From positions 744,001-808,000 of the forward strand of contig QEYB01000999.1 of NCBI GenBank assembly GCA_017562135.1: a DNA stretch of 64,000 bases. Reading direction: 5' to 3'. Both the position numbers and the translations under genes were made by a program. Below are positions 24,585 through 36,401 of this stretch, in pieces; position 1 is the first letter of the stretch, and every line of letters begins with the position of its first letter. The notes beneath the pieces were generated by a model that saw nothing but the letters and a program-made list of their open reading frames with translations, was not told where the DNA came from and did not search any database. This stretch comes from Dipylidium caninum (taxonomy: Eukaryota; Platyhelminthes; Cestoda; Cyclophyllidea; Dipylidiidae).

Positions 24585-27500
24585 GACCAACACCGGCGAC
24601 GCGTCGCTTTAAATTACCACCTCATGCTCGAAATCATTAAAACGGATATGTTATAAAGACAAACATGGACAAAGACTTAAGAATTTTAAACTTAAAAGTA
24701 GTTAAAAACTATAGGATCATTTGGTCACTCTGGCGTCACAAAAGCTGTGTCATATTCAGCCACTTTTCTTCTGTTGATTCCCCACTAAGCACTAAACATA
24801 ACGACACCTTATCTTTAATAACCCCATAGTGAGTTACCGCGCAAGAACATTTTGCCGTCGCTTGTTAGTATTTTGCCTTCTTTACCGAAACCTGATTGTC
24901 TTTTGACCATTGTGTAATCGCATCAGATTCGCCTTACAATACAAAAGCGGCGTTCGAATGAAGTGGACACAATTTTAGCGCGTAGACCACGGAGGTCTAC
25001 CGCAATAAGGCAAAAAACCATACAAGTCTTAATACTATCAACTAACCAGGCATTGTCACCACTAATATTGCAATTGCCTAAATGTCCGTATCCGGAACTC
25101 ACACTGGAAAATGAACCCGAATCCCGCCACCTCAAAAGCAACTACCAATAGCGTGCACGCTACCCCTTCAATCCCATACACAGCAAATACAAAACCATGG
25201 GCACCATTCAGACGGTCCCATCAGCATTCACCACCCAAAGTTTATTCCCCTGATCCCCCTCCCTCACCCTTCCGCAGCACCACTTTTTTGTAACAAGCCC
25301 CACAAGGAGAAAGGAAGGGGGAATGACCCCCCTCGACTGCATTACATGTAATTTGACAATTATGCCCTTTTAAGTATAGACGACGCCAACCTCAATCTCT
25401 AACGATTTCTCGCAAACACAATATCCACACAAGTGACAGGTCCTTTTCAAGTTAAAATAAGGGTAAAATAACGCTCCAGAGCTTCGATATAAAACAAGAA
25501 TATCGACGGACCTTCATTAGCAACCGATCAACCTATAGCAGTTCTTGGTATCAATAACCCTGATGAGAAGAATACGCTCGAAACAGTCTTAGTTTGCAGC
25601 TCCCTCCATCCTTCATATCGTTAGTGAAAAGAGGCAACGATCAGTAACGGGACGTCTACCAAATGGATTACAATGCAACGTTCATGGTCACGTCCAAATT
25701 TCGGAGTGTCAAAAAGTTTCCTACCCTTCCACATTGAACATAATGGCGCAACACTGCCCACATATAAATAAATAGGAGGATGGAGACAATGTATAAACAT
25801 ATGTAGTGGAAAAAGAAAAGAAATAACTCAGCGGGACACTTCAGGTATTTGGCATTCGGTAAGTGATAGCGTCACCGAATCGACGTCCAAAGAAAGGAAG
25901 AGATGTCACATCCCGATTGGAGAAAGACGGTATGGAAGTGGTAGCTGCCACTTGATTAATCTGGCCCCTCTTTCCGACACCGTCGTTACACCGTTTAAAA
26001 TGAATAACCTAAAGAATAACCAAATGAAAATGGGGTATGAAGTGGATGCGATTGGCACAACATCGTGAGGTTCGAATCCATCCTTGTATCGATAAACGAA
26101 CAATTTATTTGGAACACGGCCAAATGATTTATCGCGTGACCGATAGCCAGGATATACACTTAGGCAAGTCTTTTCAGGCACTTGCACTCTGAACAAGAAA
26201 GGTTCCCACCTGAAACTCTGGTATAAGTACTCGAGTGTGGAGAATACTTCAGGCAATGCACACAAAAGTTCCACAACTATTCACTAAAGTATCTCTCCAG
26301 TATTTACATCTTGTATAGAAATAATATATCTGCGTTTTACACCCCAATACCGCACAGTGGGAGACCACGTCTAATCGCCATATTTTTGAGGTAAGCGCAC
26401 GGTACACAAAAAGGCCACCACTTGTTTTCTCAACAGCCAGCATACATGATGCTAAGAGAGTAGTACAAATGGTCTTGGCATGTATTAACGACAACACTCA
26501 AGCCTTCTAGGACGAAGCTTGGTTTGTCCAGTGCTTATGACGCCCGTTTTCGTTGCAATAACATCAAAGTCAATTCTTTAACGTAATTAATGGTTTGCAG
26601 ACCATATATGCGATCACAAAATGTCACTTTGCAAACAAACCACGCCACGGCGTTCTGCCTTGGACCTCGCCATTAGTAAAATCACTAAATTACTCACCTA
26701 ATTAATCTCCGGGTTCTTCTAGTAGCATCACATAATTCTCTAGGATTAATGTAAAAAGCATTCTGGGAAGATTAGTCAGTGGTGACTTCACTACACACTC
26801 CTCGACATGATTCTTCCATCAGTCGCTAGATAACATAATCTCTGGGAGTATCTTCTACGGTAATGACGGAATGTTTGTAAAAAAGACAAGGACTCAAGAC
26901 ACAACAAAACGTCCATAGTAGAAGAGACGAGTCTATCGCCACAATCACAAATCTTCATAATGTCAAACCCCTTACGCTGTATAAGCTTTAAACGGGATTC
27001 GGTAGTTTTCAGCCCGAATTTCGATAAGAGAACACAAAATACAAAAAACTTAAGCAACGTCCCCCGAAGACTACCGAGAAATCGTACAGAACGAACGAAA
27101 GGGGGAAGTGGAGGCTGTCTAGTCTACAAGACAGTCTTATCTAATGTACTTCTGCCTACATACAAGAAAAAAATCTTGAATCTCAATATCATCTGAGTGA
27201 ATTGTACCAAATGTTCCTCAACCATTGACAAAATAATTGCAAAAAGGGTAAAATATAAGAAGATAAGGGAAAAAACGACCTTTTGCAGGAAGGTCCGAGA
27301 TTGTGTTGTCATTGTGCGAGTGTTCAGCCAGACTGCTGGAGGAATTGCAATTCTACGAGAGGGAGAGAAGAGGGTTACATTATGAAAGCACATAGAATAG
27401 TGTTGGAAAATGTTGAAGAAGCGACATCCTGATCGGAAAAGAGTGGGAACAATCAATTCACACTGCCCCATTTAGCCGGTATCCGCACATTTAATACAAA

Positions 27501-27969
27501 GCATGCTAATTTGCATCATTCCTGTGCCGCATTTATTAACAAATTTAACGCAAGAACCGCGTATTACACGTGCAATCCAATCAACTCACAGAATCTGTTT
27601 TAGAGGTGACAATATTACTCCTCCTTCATAGAAAGGCGTCGGAAAGAGGTCCCTAATTGGAGAACTGGTTCAGTTACATTTTGACGGGACTCACAGCCCA
27701 GCATGTTATAGCTTACTTAGATAAACGTCTTTGTGGGGCATAATAAATGGGTCTGAGAAGCCCTCGTTCTTCCGTAACTCACAAGATTCGAAGATAACCC
27801 CAAATCCACATTTTTCAGATCGTTATTCAGTGGTACAATAACAGTTGATAAAAGAAAGCGGGAATGTTATTTACGAGTCTCGATTGGACTTGAACCTAAT
27901 TAATTTTCACATTTCAGACGAAAAGAAAAAATCTAAATAAAATCATCGATGACTGCTTTTCTTGCAGCT
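24585..27969. other. Intergenic region between PIGU and RABL3; no gene recognised
   Basis: This 3.4 kb gap between two minus-strand genes is one of the largest in the gene-rich part. Minus open frames at 25906-26274 (122 codons, one hydrophobic stretch), 26791-27057 (88) and 27124-27471 (115) could be exon fragments of an unrecognised gene. I cannot join them in frame with clean GT-AG signals, and no family is evident. Confidence 0.45.
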
Positions 27970-29209
27970 TCAAATTTGAAAAAAAAACTGAATGATGGCA
28001 AGCGCAAAGGACAGCGAGTAACTCACAATGGCTATTTCAGGAAAGGCGCGGGAAGCAGAAAAGCTAGTGTTGTTGACTCTCGACGAGGAGTAGACTTCAA
28101 ATTGACGCCCCTCAGACCAAAGGGGAGGATAGGAGGACGAAGGATAGGCGCTGGGACGAATCTGATCCAATTTTGTTCCGACTACTAGAACTGGTGGTGA
28201 TGGCGAATTTAGAGGCGGGGCGGATTGCGACATAGATGATGTCGTTGAAGAGGAAAATAAAATAGGAATCTGGGTAGAAGTTCTGATAAAATTGCGAACT
28301 GATGGTACCATATTGCTGTCTGCGGAGTTGCAAACGACCTTGAAACTGTCATTGAAGGGGTAGAAACAAAGTTCAATAAGATGGATAAGTCAAAAAGGCT
28401 GGACAAAGTAAGAAAATTGTCTGTTCACTTACGATCCTCCCTTGGACGTTATCTCGGTCAGCCACTTGGGTAGATTGGCTTCCGATTTTTTATTTGTAAG
28501 GTCGTGAACTAGAATAATGCCATGGATGTTGTCATAAAAGACTGAGCGCGTGTTGGCGTGGCTGCCGGAGCCTCCAATATCCCAGAATTCGACGAAGTAA
28601 CGATCCTCTGCCATTATAGACTGACCACTCAAACCAGGTCTTGGTCTAGGATATATCTTGAGTAGAAAATCAGAGTATATAAAGTCCTGAATTAAGTCAG
28701 AGAATTCGTTTCTTTGGCAGGTCAAACAAAATAAGGATAGTTAAACGAAAAATCCATCAACATGTGCCAGATTCATGAAATAGTTTTACGTATATGGACG
28801 ATAGGAAGTTAAATCATCCCTTCCCAAAGAGATGCAATGGAGGTATTCAAGGTGCTTAAACCGTTACCCTGTTAGAAAAACAGAATCTTTTAAAGAACGC
28901 TCCCGGTTAACACAGTATCGAAGGTAAGACTAAAATATAATACAGTAAAAATAACATAGTTGAGGCGCTATATATTTATGAGATATTTACTAAAACATGC
29001 AAGCGCACACGAAGTGGCATCAAAAATAAGTTAAGAAAGGAGTGAACAATGAGGAAACGGATAGTACGCACCATTAGCTCGATACTGCATCCAATTGTCC
29101 ACGATGGACAAAGAAGTGCTTCTCCATAGCAGAGTAAATGGACAAATGCGGTTTTGCCGACACCAGAATCCCCAGAAACGATTATCTTTATTCTATCATA
29201 GTCATTCAT
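27970..29209 (-). CDS. RABL3: RABL3: Rab-like small GTPase
   Basis: RABL3 is an atypical Rab-family GTPase. I read four exons on the minus strand: 29209-29072, 28686-28433, 28345-28027 and 27987-27970. The total is 729 nt (242 aa; human is 236). The start MNDYDRIKIIVSGDSGVGKT carries the P-loop (GDSGVGKT), followed by FVHLLC and PSWTIGCSIEL as in the family. Exon 2 gives YFVEFWDIGGSGSHANTRS, containing the WDxGG switch-II motif, and then VFYDNIHGIILVHDLTNKKS. Exon 3 gives PPVLVVGTKLDQIR (the NKxD-equivalent TKLD), then a serine-rich stretch not seen in vertebrates. The C-terminus is the weak point: exon 4 begins in a run of nine T's, and the frame chosen here stops after FFFQI, whereas a one-base shift would continue for about 13 more residues. 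It is divergent from the mucolipin gene. Confidence 0.9.
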
Positions 29210-31799
29210 TCGGCTAAAAAAATGAAAATGATAAAGAAGATCAAGAATGAGAAGCGCTAATACAATGAAAAATTGCGACAAGAGGTAGTACAAAGACCCG
29301 GACCCGTTGACATAGCGGATCCAGGCGGCATACATGCAATATTTATCGATATATTTTATAATGTGAGTTAACGAATCCCACGCACGCGCTTGCGCCAAGG
29401 TCATGAAATTTTGAACCTTCAAAAATCTAAAAGTTCCTAAATTATCTAAACCACGTGAAACCTTAAAGCTAAGTTCAAAACAATAGTTTATAAGGCTTGA
29501 AGCAAGGACAATCTTTATTGTTGAAAAATGTTGTAATACAATCTTTCAAAATTGTAATTTATATTATTTTACTTAAGTCTATCTTCTACTTTGTTGTCCT
29601 CATTTTGTCAAAGGTCTTAATGTTTATTTTCTTTGTCACTTGTTCTCGTCCCTGACCGCCCTCAACTAATGTGTATTGAGAATCTTACCCTTGTTTAAAT
29701 TCTGAATTGTCCCTTAAAATACATCCTCATTAAATCTGCAATGACCTGCCCCTAGTAGGTGACCGGCTTTTGCTAACAAAAATTTCTTACTTGACCTAAT
29801 CGTCCCTCAACTTTCCCCGGGGCGGTCATGCCCCGCCGTCGTAAGAATTCGGCTCCCGAAGGCTCATCGCAGATTGGTGCCGCACCTTTACTTTGTCCCT
29901 CTCCGAATGTAGGCTATTCTCTAACAAATTAGATAGCAACTCTGGCCAACTTCTTTTATATTTGACTAATTCTCTGATTGTTAGCTCCCGAACAATGAAT
30001 ACTCATTTCTACAGACGGAGCTCTTCCATTTCTTCCTCTCCTCTGCACAGCCTTGGAGATTAACGGGCGAAGTGTCTCTGTCAATACTAGTCAATTTTTT
30101 CAAAATCGTTATCGTCACTTCACAGGTATGCTTTAACTTGCAGACAGGGCGGTTATCAAAATCGACACGCCTTAATATGATTTCTAAAGTCTCAAATCTC
30201 ACGGCTTTCACCAGTTTACCTGTCAGACTTTGATGAAACACTTTAATTTGATCGTTTTTTGCCCCTTCCGTTTTTCAACCAACTTTCGTGCACAGCCAAC
30301 GTTTGCGCATTTATGTATTTTTTCATGAGAGGTGGTTAGATTGTTAATTATGTGGATATGTTAGATCGGTGAGCAGTTGCGTGACCGGCTGATCTCCTAT
30401 GGTGATAGATCCGACACAATAGAAGTGGCGGGTTATACTCTTCCATGCAAACATTGCTTCTCCTCGCCTTTTATTTTTACACTTTTTGGGCGACACGGTC
30501 ATTTTGTGTTTAAACTCTCCGCATTCATTTGCCTAAACAGCTTTATAGTAATAATAAGCTCTTGCACGTCTAGACACTATTTTGGCCACAAAGAGCACCC
30601 TTTGCGGATGTCGAAGGTATTTCTGCTCCCAATTTTGTAAATTGTGTTGAATGACATTATCGATAACTCACGTGCCCATTCTTTAATAGCTTGGGGATAG
30701 TAAAGAGTACCGTTTGTCAAAAAGGGCGATTAGTGTCGCTGTACATATTTGTCTGTGTTTGACACTTTCCATATTGTTGTTTTTGTGGTAAGTTGAACAA
30801 ATCACGATTTTTTTTCAATACTAGACTCTGGAGTGACCGAAGCAACATGCTGTCTTAAGTCACACTTATTGAAATGCATCACTTTCCGTTTTGCGCATTT
30901 CTTATTTGGGACGAGCGATCAAGGTTTCCTCCAGTACATATCTTTAGTGTTTAAGAGGTCGAATGGGGAGAGGATAAGTCGTCTCTAAAATTTTTTTTTT
31001 CATTATGCCTCTCTAACCAACAACTAGGAGCTATTGCTAAATAGTTGATTTTATCTTCCCATTGTTATTCCTCTTTCAAACAGCATCGTCAAATGATAGG
31101 TAGTGCGGGACCGTGAGAGTTAAATAGTGCAGTGAAAATCTATAATCCACTTGCTATTCTTATAAAAAATTGATCTAAGAGAACATTCGATCGGCATTAC
31201 TTCAATAGAGCTTGTAGTGGATGTTCTGGTCAGTCCTGCTGATTTTTAATTTAACGTTGTTGTTGGGATGTTTAGTTTGACTCCATTTGGCTAATGGAAA
31301 ATTGTAGGCGGCATCGATTGTTTATAAAAAGTAGAGGTGATGCAGTGACTCTTGGACGGCACCATTTTATAGGCAATGGAATGGGATGTTTATCTTTCAC
31401 TTGTGAGGTCGTCACTCTGGCAACCTTGTTTTCCTTTTGTTTCCTCAACGAATAAACAGATGTATAAAAAGGTAAGGTGAGAGCTTATGTCATTGCGTCC
31501 AAGGTAGAAATTAAACACAGTTTCCACTGTTTTTCAGTGAATACGTCGAGAAAGTTTTGACTAACATCACTTGACTGAGCCTACTCGAGGCAGGAGGACT
31601 CCGCTCTAGGTTCTATTTTATTAAACAATTCCCTTCAACAAGAATGTATTGCACGGTAATGGTTTCCGTCAAATTAGCATTGAGGTGGAAACTTGCGAAT
31701 GACTTTTATGGGGCTAAAATGGGATATGAGGTTGAGAGCTAGAGTAGGATGTCACTCCGGCTACCTTTATTCTTACCACTTTTGTACTTTTACCCTTAG
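29210..31799. promoter_or_regulatory. Shared 5' region between divergent RABL3 and mucolipin genes
   Basis: The region lies between the RABL3 start (minus) and the first certain mucolipin exon (plus), so it must contain both promoters and the missing mucolipin N-terminal exon(s). An 87-codon + frame at 30377-30640 begins with RDRLISYGD, loosely like the pre-helix region of mucolipins, but its continuation does not match the first membrane segment. I could not identify the exon that should end just before 31800. Confidence 0.45.
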
Positions 31800-34700
31800 C
31801 TTATCCTCTTCGGCTCACTCTCGTCGACTCGGGTGAGTTATAGGGAGCGAGCACAATTGGCGTTCAATCACCTCTACCTTCACGATTGGGATCCACAGTA
31901 CGAGACTCTACCGTATCCCCCAAGCACCGGCGTCTATGGCTTCTATACACGGGCTCGGTTCTATGAAGCAGTTGGTTTTACCCTACACCAGGTCTGTCGT
32001 ACTTTTTGGCACTTAAACATTCATGCTTTTGCTTAAAGTGCTTCGTTGTGCCCGATTTCCCTCACCTTCTTCCCTACCCCATCCCCTCCACACCTTGCCA
32101 CATTGCTACGGAAAGGAATGCGATTGCGTGGAGGGGGAAGTCTTATCTGCTCATTTTTATGTATTTTAGTATAACAAAACCGAGGATATCTCCCTTGGCG
32201 GTTATACTTTCACTGATACTAATCGCTCACTCACAGTGTGTATTAAACAAGTCGATTCAGCGTCTCAAACGTCGGCAAAACATACGATTGGGGACTCGTC
32301 AGTAGGTCAGTTGCCATTACATAGACTCTCCTCACCCTTTTAAAAAATTCTGGAGGAAGGAGGGGGCCTACTTTTTGAATTTATTGGATCAACTCTTCAT
32401 ATGCGTTTTTTAATAGAAGTGTGAAGGCAATTTTTCCCCCCCCCCCCTATCCCTCTTGTCGTCACTTTCGACATCTTTTTTTTTTAAATGACTGTCAGTT
32501 TGCCAAATATTCTCCATCGTCTACATCTCTCCTGAGCGTATTTCGAGCTGGGAACACACGAAGGCGTTCCTTGATGCACACGGATTGGATATCGACTTTT
32601 CAAGGTTACTTTTATTTTTTCTTCATCTCATATATCCTTAAACATTATATTTCTGTAAATTTTATTATAACCAATTTGATTTGGAGTCTAGGTTTCTACA
32701 ATTGACGCTTAATTTCTCGCTAATCTCACCTCCCATCAATCACATCGACTGGGATAGCAGCATAGAGTGCTTCCACTTTGACGTGAACGTAAGTATTAAC
32801 TTACCTTTACTACTCCTACCCGCTCCCAGCCCTTTTCCTCATGCTTATAGTTATGAACTTTTTACGCCGATGGTGTTGGCCGTTTGTAGCCCCAAAAGAT
32901 GGGTATTCATTGGTTAGTGGGTCGCGAATCCACTTGCCTGAAGTCCACACAGTTCATGGTTATTGTGGATGTAGACTCCAATTTTATCCTCCATTTGGGC
33001 GAATCGTGACTTTGATTTCTCATACCAAATGCAGATGTAAAAAACCCATGAGGTTGCACTCGGTTGTATTGGCGGCTTGACACTGGTTTTCTTACTAAAA
33101 GGTTACTGTATCTTCAAGATTTTACAGATTGTCGTATACTCGTTGCACATTTCATACCTTTACAAATTCTCGTACATTGTGCATTCCCTCTTTTTGGATT
33201 GATACACTTTTTCCTTAAGGAAGTCCAACAACCGTCATAATTTTCATGTTATTAGGAGAGAATCTGTGCATAACTGGAAGCCTTATTGCCTAAACGTGGA
33301 GTAGGCCTTTTTCATGTAGGACGGTGAGGGTTTCCCGTAGGGTTTTTCTCCTCTCACATTATCTGACCTTGATTTCGCATTTTCCCTTATTTTCTGCCAG
33401 ATTTGTTTCGAAAACAGTGGCCAGTCCGGTCAGGTGGTGGGTAACCTGAACTCAGCCCTCACCGAGATCGAGTGCAATTCTTCTACAAGAACACAAAAGG
33501 AAGACGAAGGCGGGAGGGCGCGAAAGTTGCATCGAGTGGTGCACTTAGTGGTCGACCTCTTAGCCTTCAACATCTGTCTCGTCTCCTTGGCATTATGCAG
33601 TTTATCGGGGTGTCGGGGTTTGCGGCTGTGGAAGGTGAGTGGACATTTGTTAGTCTACTCACCAGAGAATTTTTTAAATTATCCCCTCGGCGTTCATTCA
33701 CTTGTGTCTATCAGTACATCCATTCCATCACCCTTCCATCCATTAGTTTCTTTTATCCATCCCTGCTTCCCTTCTTTTTCGCTCAATTTCGTGGTTCTTA
33801 GAAGCAATCGCCAACGAAAACTTTAATTATTATCTGTTACGTTTTCTGGTCTAGAGGACACAGCAATTCTTCACGGAATACTACGGCATACGGCTGCGCG
33901 GCGTCTTCTTTGATTTCGTCAATCGTTGGAATTTCGTGGTGATTGTCGGCGACTTCCTCATCTTAGCCGGCTCCATCTCAAAGTTAATTCACAACAATGA
34001 TGTATGTGAGATTTTTAATAGTAAAATTCTCCTCTGGTCTCCACTTCCCATGTAAGGTAGGCGGTTTCACAGCGCCTTTTGATTCCTTTGCCCTTCCCAG
34101 AATTTTCCGTGCATCGGGCCCCAAATAGTCTCCATTGTGTAAGATCACTAACTTCCTCCACGCCGATTCTAGATTCTAGAGGCCTACTTCGTGCTCTCCT
34201 ACCTCCTCGGTTTGGGCACTTTTTTTGTGTGGATCAGTGTCCTACGCTACGTCGAATTATCTTCACGCTCTCACGTATGTCTCCTTGCACAATCTCTACT
34301 GATGGCAGCACTTGTAAATAGTCTTTTTTATTTAAATCTTCGGTCTATGAGCAGTTACTCCTGAGGACAATTAACCGCTCAGTTCCGGGTCTCTTACGCT
34401 TTTGCGCATGTGGCCTCGTCCTCTACTTCGCCTTCGTCTTCCCCGCCTGGGTCATCCTGGGTCCATTCCACATGAAATTTCGATCCTTCACGTCCACTCT
34501 CGAATGTCTCTTCAGTTTGATAAATGGCGATGACATGTACGTCACCTTCTCCATTATCGACGCGACCAAGGGGAGCAATATCTATCTGTTCTCGAGAATC
34601 TTCCTCTACATATTCATTACGCTTTTCATCTACGCTGTGCTGAACATCTTTGTAACAATTATCTTTGAGGCGTATGAGGAGGTCAAGGTAGGCATTAAAT

Positions 34701-35141
34701 TTTATCGTTTTATTCTGTGCTTCCGAGGATAAAATTATCAAGAAAAATTGGCTACTTATGAGAGAAAGACCAATGCCGACTTTTTTTTGGTGAAGCCATT
34801 TCTGTCTTGTGTAGGAAGGCAAAGAACCAGAGTCGGACGGGATGGCCATTTTGAAGCGTTTCATTGCACAAAGGAGCCAAACAAATTTGGACAGTTTAGA
34901 TCCTGACAATGAATTTCGACCCTCTGTGAATGCAACCGCGCGCACTCTGCCCGTGAATCGAATGTCTTCATCATCGGTAACAACCGTAACATCTGCGGGT
35001 ACCGTGGAAGGAATTTCGATGGGAAGGCCTGGTAACAACGAAGATTGGGACGTTGGGCCAAGAGGCGAGTCCAGTGGCACTGGGAATGACAATGTGGTGA
35101 AATTTAGAGGTAGGGATTGTCCGGAAAGGAGTTTCTATTGA
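31800..35141 (+). CDS. MCOLN: Mucolipin (TRPML) endolysosomal cation channel, N-terminus unresolved
   Basis: Mucolipins are six-helix TRP channels releasing Ca2+ and other cations from endolysosomes. I read nine exons: 31800-31991, 32170-32301, 32537-32604, 32692-32788, 33401-33634, 33855-34001, 34173-34274, 34355-34687 and 34815-35141. Together they give 543 residues in one frame (human TRPML1 is 580). The first starts inside helix S1 (LILFGSLSSTRVSYRERAQ, like LILFGLSNQ...TFREEN). The lumenal domain follows (DISLGGYTFT; INHIDWDSSIECFHFDV; CFENSGQSGQVV). Helix S2 is LAFNICLVSLALCSL, S3 lies around FVNRWNFVVIVGDFLIL, and S4 around YLLGLGTFFVWISVLRY. The pore is intact: GPFHMKFRS, then LECLFSLINGDDMYVTF with the NGDD filter, then S6 (FITLFIYAVLNIFVTIIFEA). 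The cytosolic tail is serine/threonine-rich. One or more exons encoding the first about 50-80 residues remain unassigned upstream. Confidence 0.93.
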
Positions 35142-36401
35142 CAACTAGATTTTAATGAGCATAGTATTGGAATTAAACATTGGATAGCACCTTGACATTC
35201 CTTAGGGATTACCCGCCAGTCCGAAGAAGTAGGCTTAGTGCAAAGTGTATTTATTACAATTTTTGTAGAAAGTTTCAGGAAATTCTGTGAGTTTTTGAAA
35301 ATTATATGTAAATATATAAAAAAAGTGGCAACGAAATATTCAAGAAAAATATATGCGCGAGACATTTAATTTTTTTTTCTCTAAGGAAAGACAGGAGGCA
35401 TAAACGCGTGTAATCACAATGAGGGCTTTCAACCTTTTCTTATGTGGACTCAGATATAGTTAATTTTTTGTAAAATTCCTGCTTGAACTACAAGATTATT
35501 GCTATAACCTGATTATGATATTGCTCTGGTCGTGTCATACTGGCGAATTTTGCGGGTTATTTAGACGCCTTTGTTCGTGCCTCGGGGATTTTGGTGCACT
35601 GCCGCTGTGCAAATACGGCGCCTAAGTGGAGGTCTCAAGTCGTTAGACGAGTGTGTTTATTTCGCTATTCCGATATTTGGGTGAAACCAAGGTCTGGTAA
35701 AAAGTTTATGTTAGCAGCTATAGGGAATCCGCATTTGATGTATTCGGAATTGGAAGTTGCGACAACAAAATGCATGAGGCCTTTAGATTGAAACAGTTTA
35801 TCGTAGCACGGTAGGGGCGATCTGGGGCCACCTGAGCGCTCTAAGATGCGAGGGTCTCTTGAAACTTGCTGCATGCTCAGCAGCTGGTCGAGAGTTTGGA
35901 AGACTGACAGGAATGAACGTCGAGGGAGGGGGTAAGATAGAACTGTTTTAGTGGCGGTAATTGGTCGTGTTCCGTGGTTAACTGTCAGAAATGAGGCCGT
36001 AAAAGAAGAAAATCAAAGTGAAATGCAGCACAGGCAGATAACCGTAGTTACGCGATTTATTGGGGATTTAATTAAGTGATTATACAACGGACAAATAGTG
36101 ACAAATCATGGGATTATGCAGTCCGTGAGCTTAATGATACATATAAAGGCATAATACAAAGGCTTTATGAAAAAGGTGGCGAGTGGATCCCTACTTTTAT
36201 AACAAGCAAAATATTTTATTCATACTCTTAGTCAGAGATTTTCACTGTTAGTAATCTGGGAAATACGAATTACCACATTTGTCGTTTTATATCAGTATAG
36301 AGATAAGGCCGAAAGGCGCCACCAAAATTTCATTGCAATTCCGCCAATTTACTGTTGGGCGCGAAATGTCATAACACTATGGTCAAAGTTGATTCGCCTT
36401 G
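35142..36401. other. Intergenic region between mucolipin and lebercilin
   Basis: About 1.3 kb holding the mucolipin 3' flank and the presumed lebercilin promoter. The open frames are short (66-76 codons) and unsupported. Confidence 0.5.

Noticed and set aside
26061..26083. GGTTCGAATCC, resembling a tRNA B box
   Set aside because: The flanking bases do not pair as a T stem, and no A box or acceptor stem is present upstream.
32433..32448. Long C-run in a mucolipin intron
   Set aside because: It is a simple homopolymer between exons with no effect on the reading frame; it may vary in length by sequencing error.
34394..35092. 232-codon minus open frame
   Set aside because: It is antisense to well-supported mucolipin exons encoding the pore and tail.
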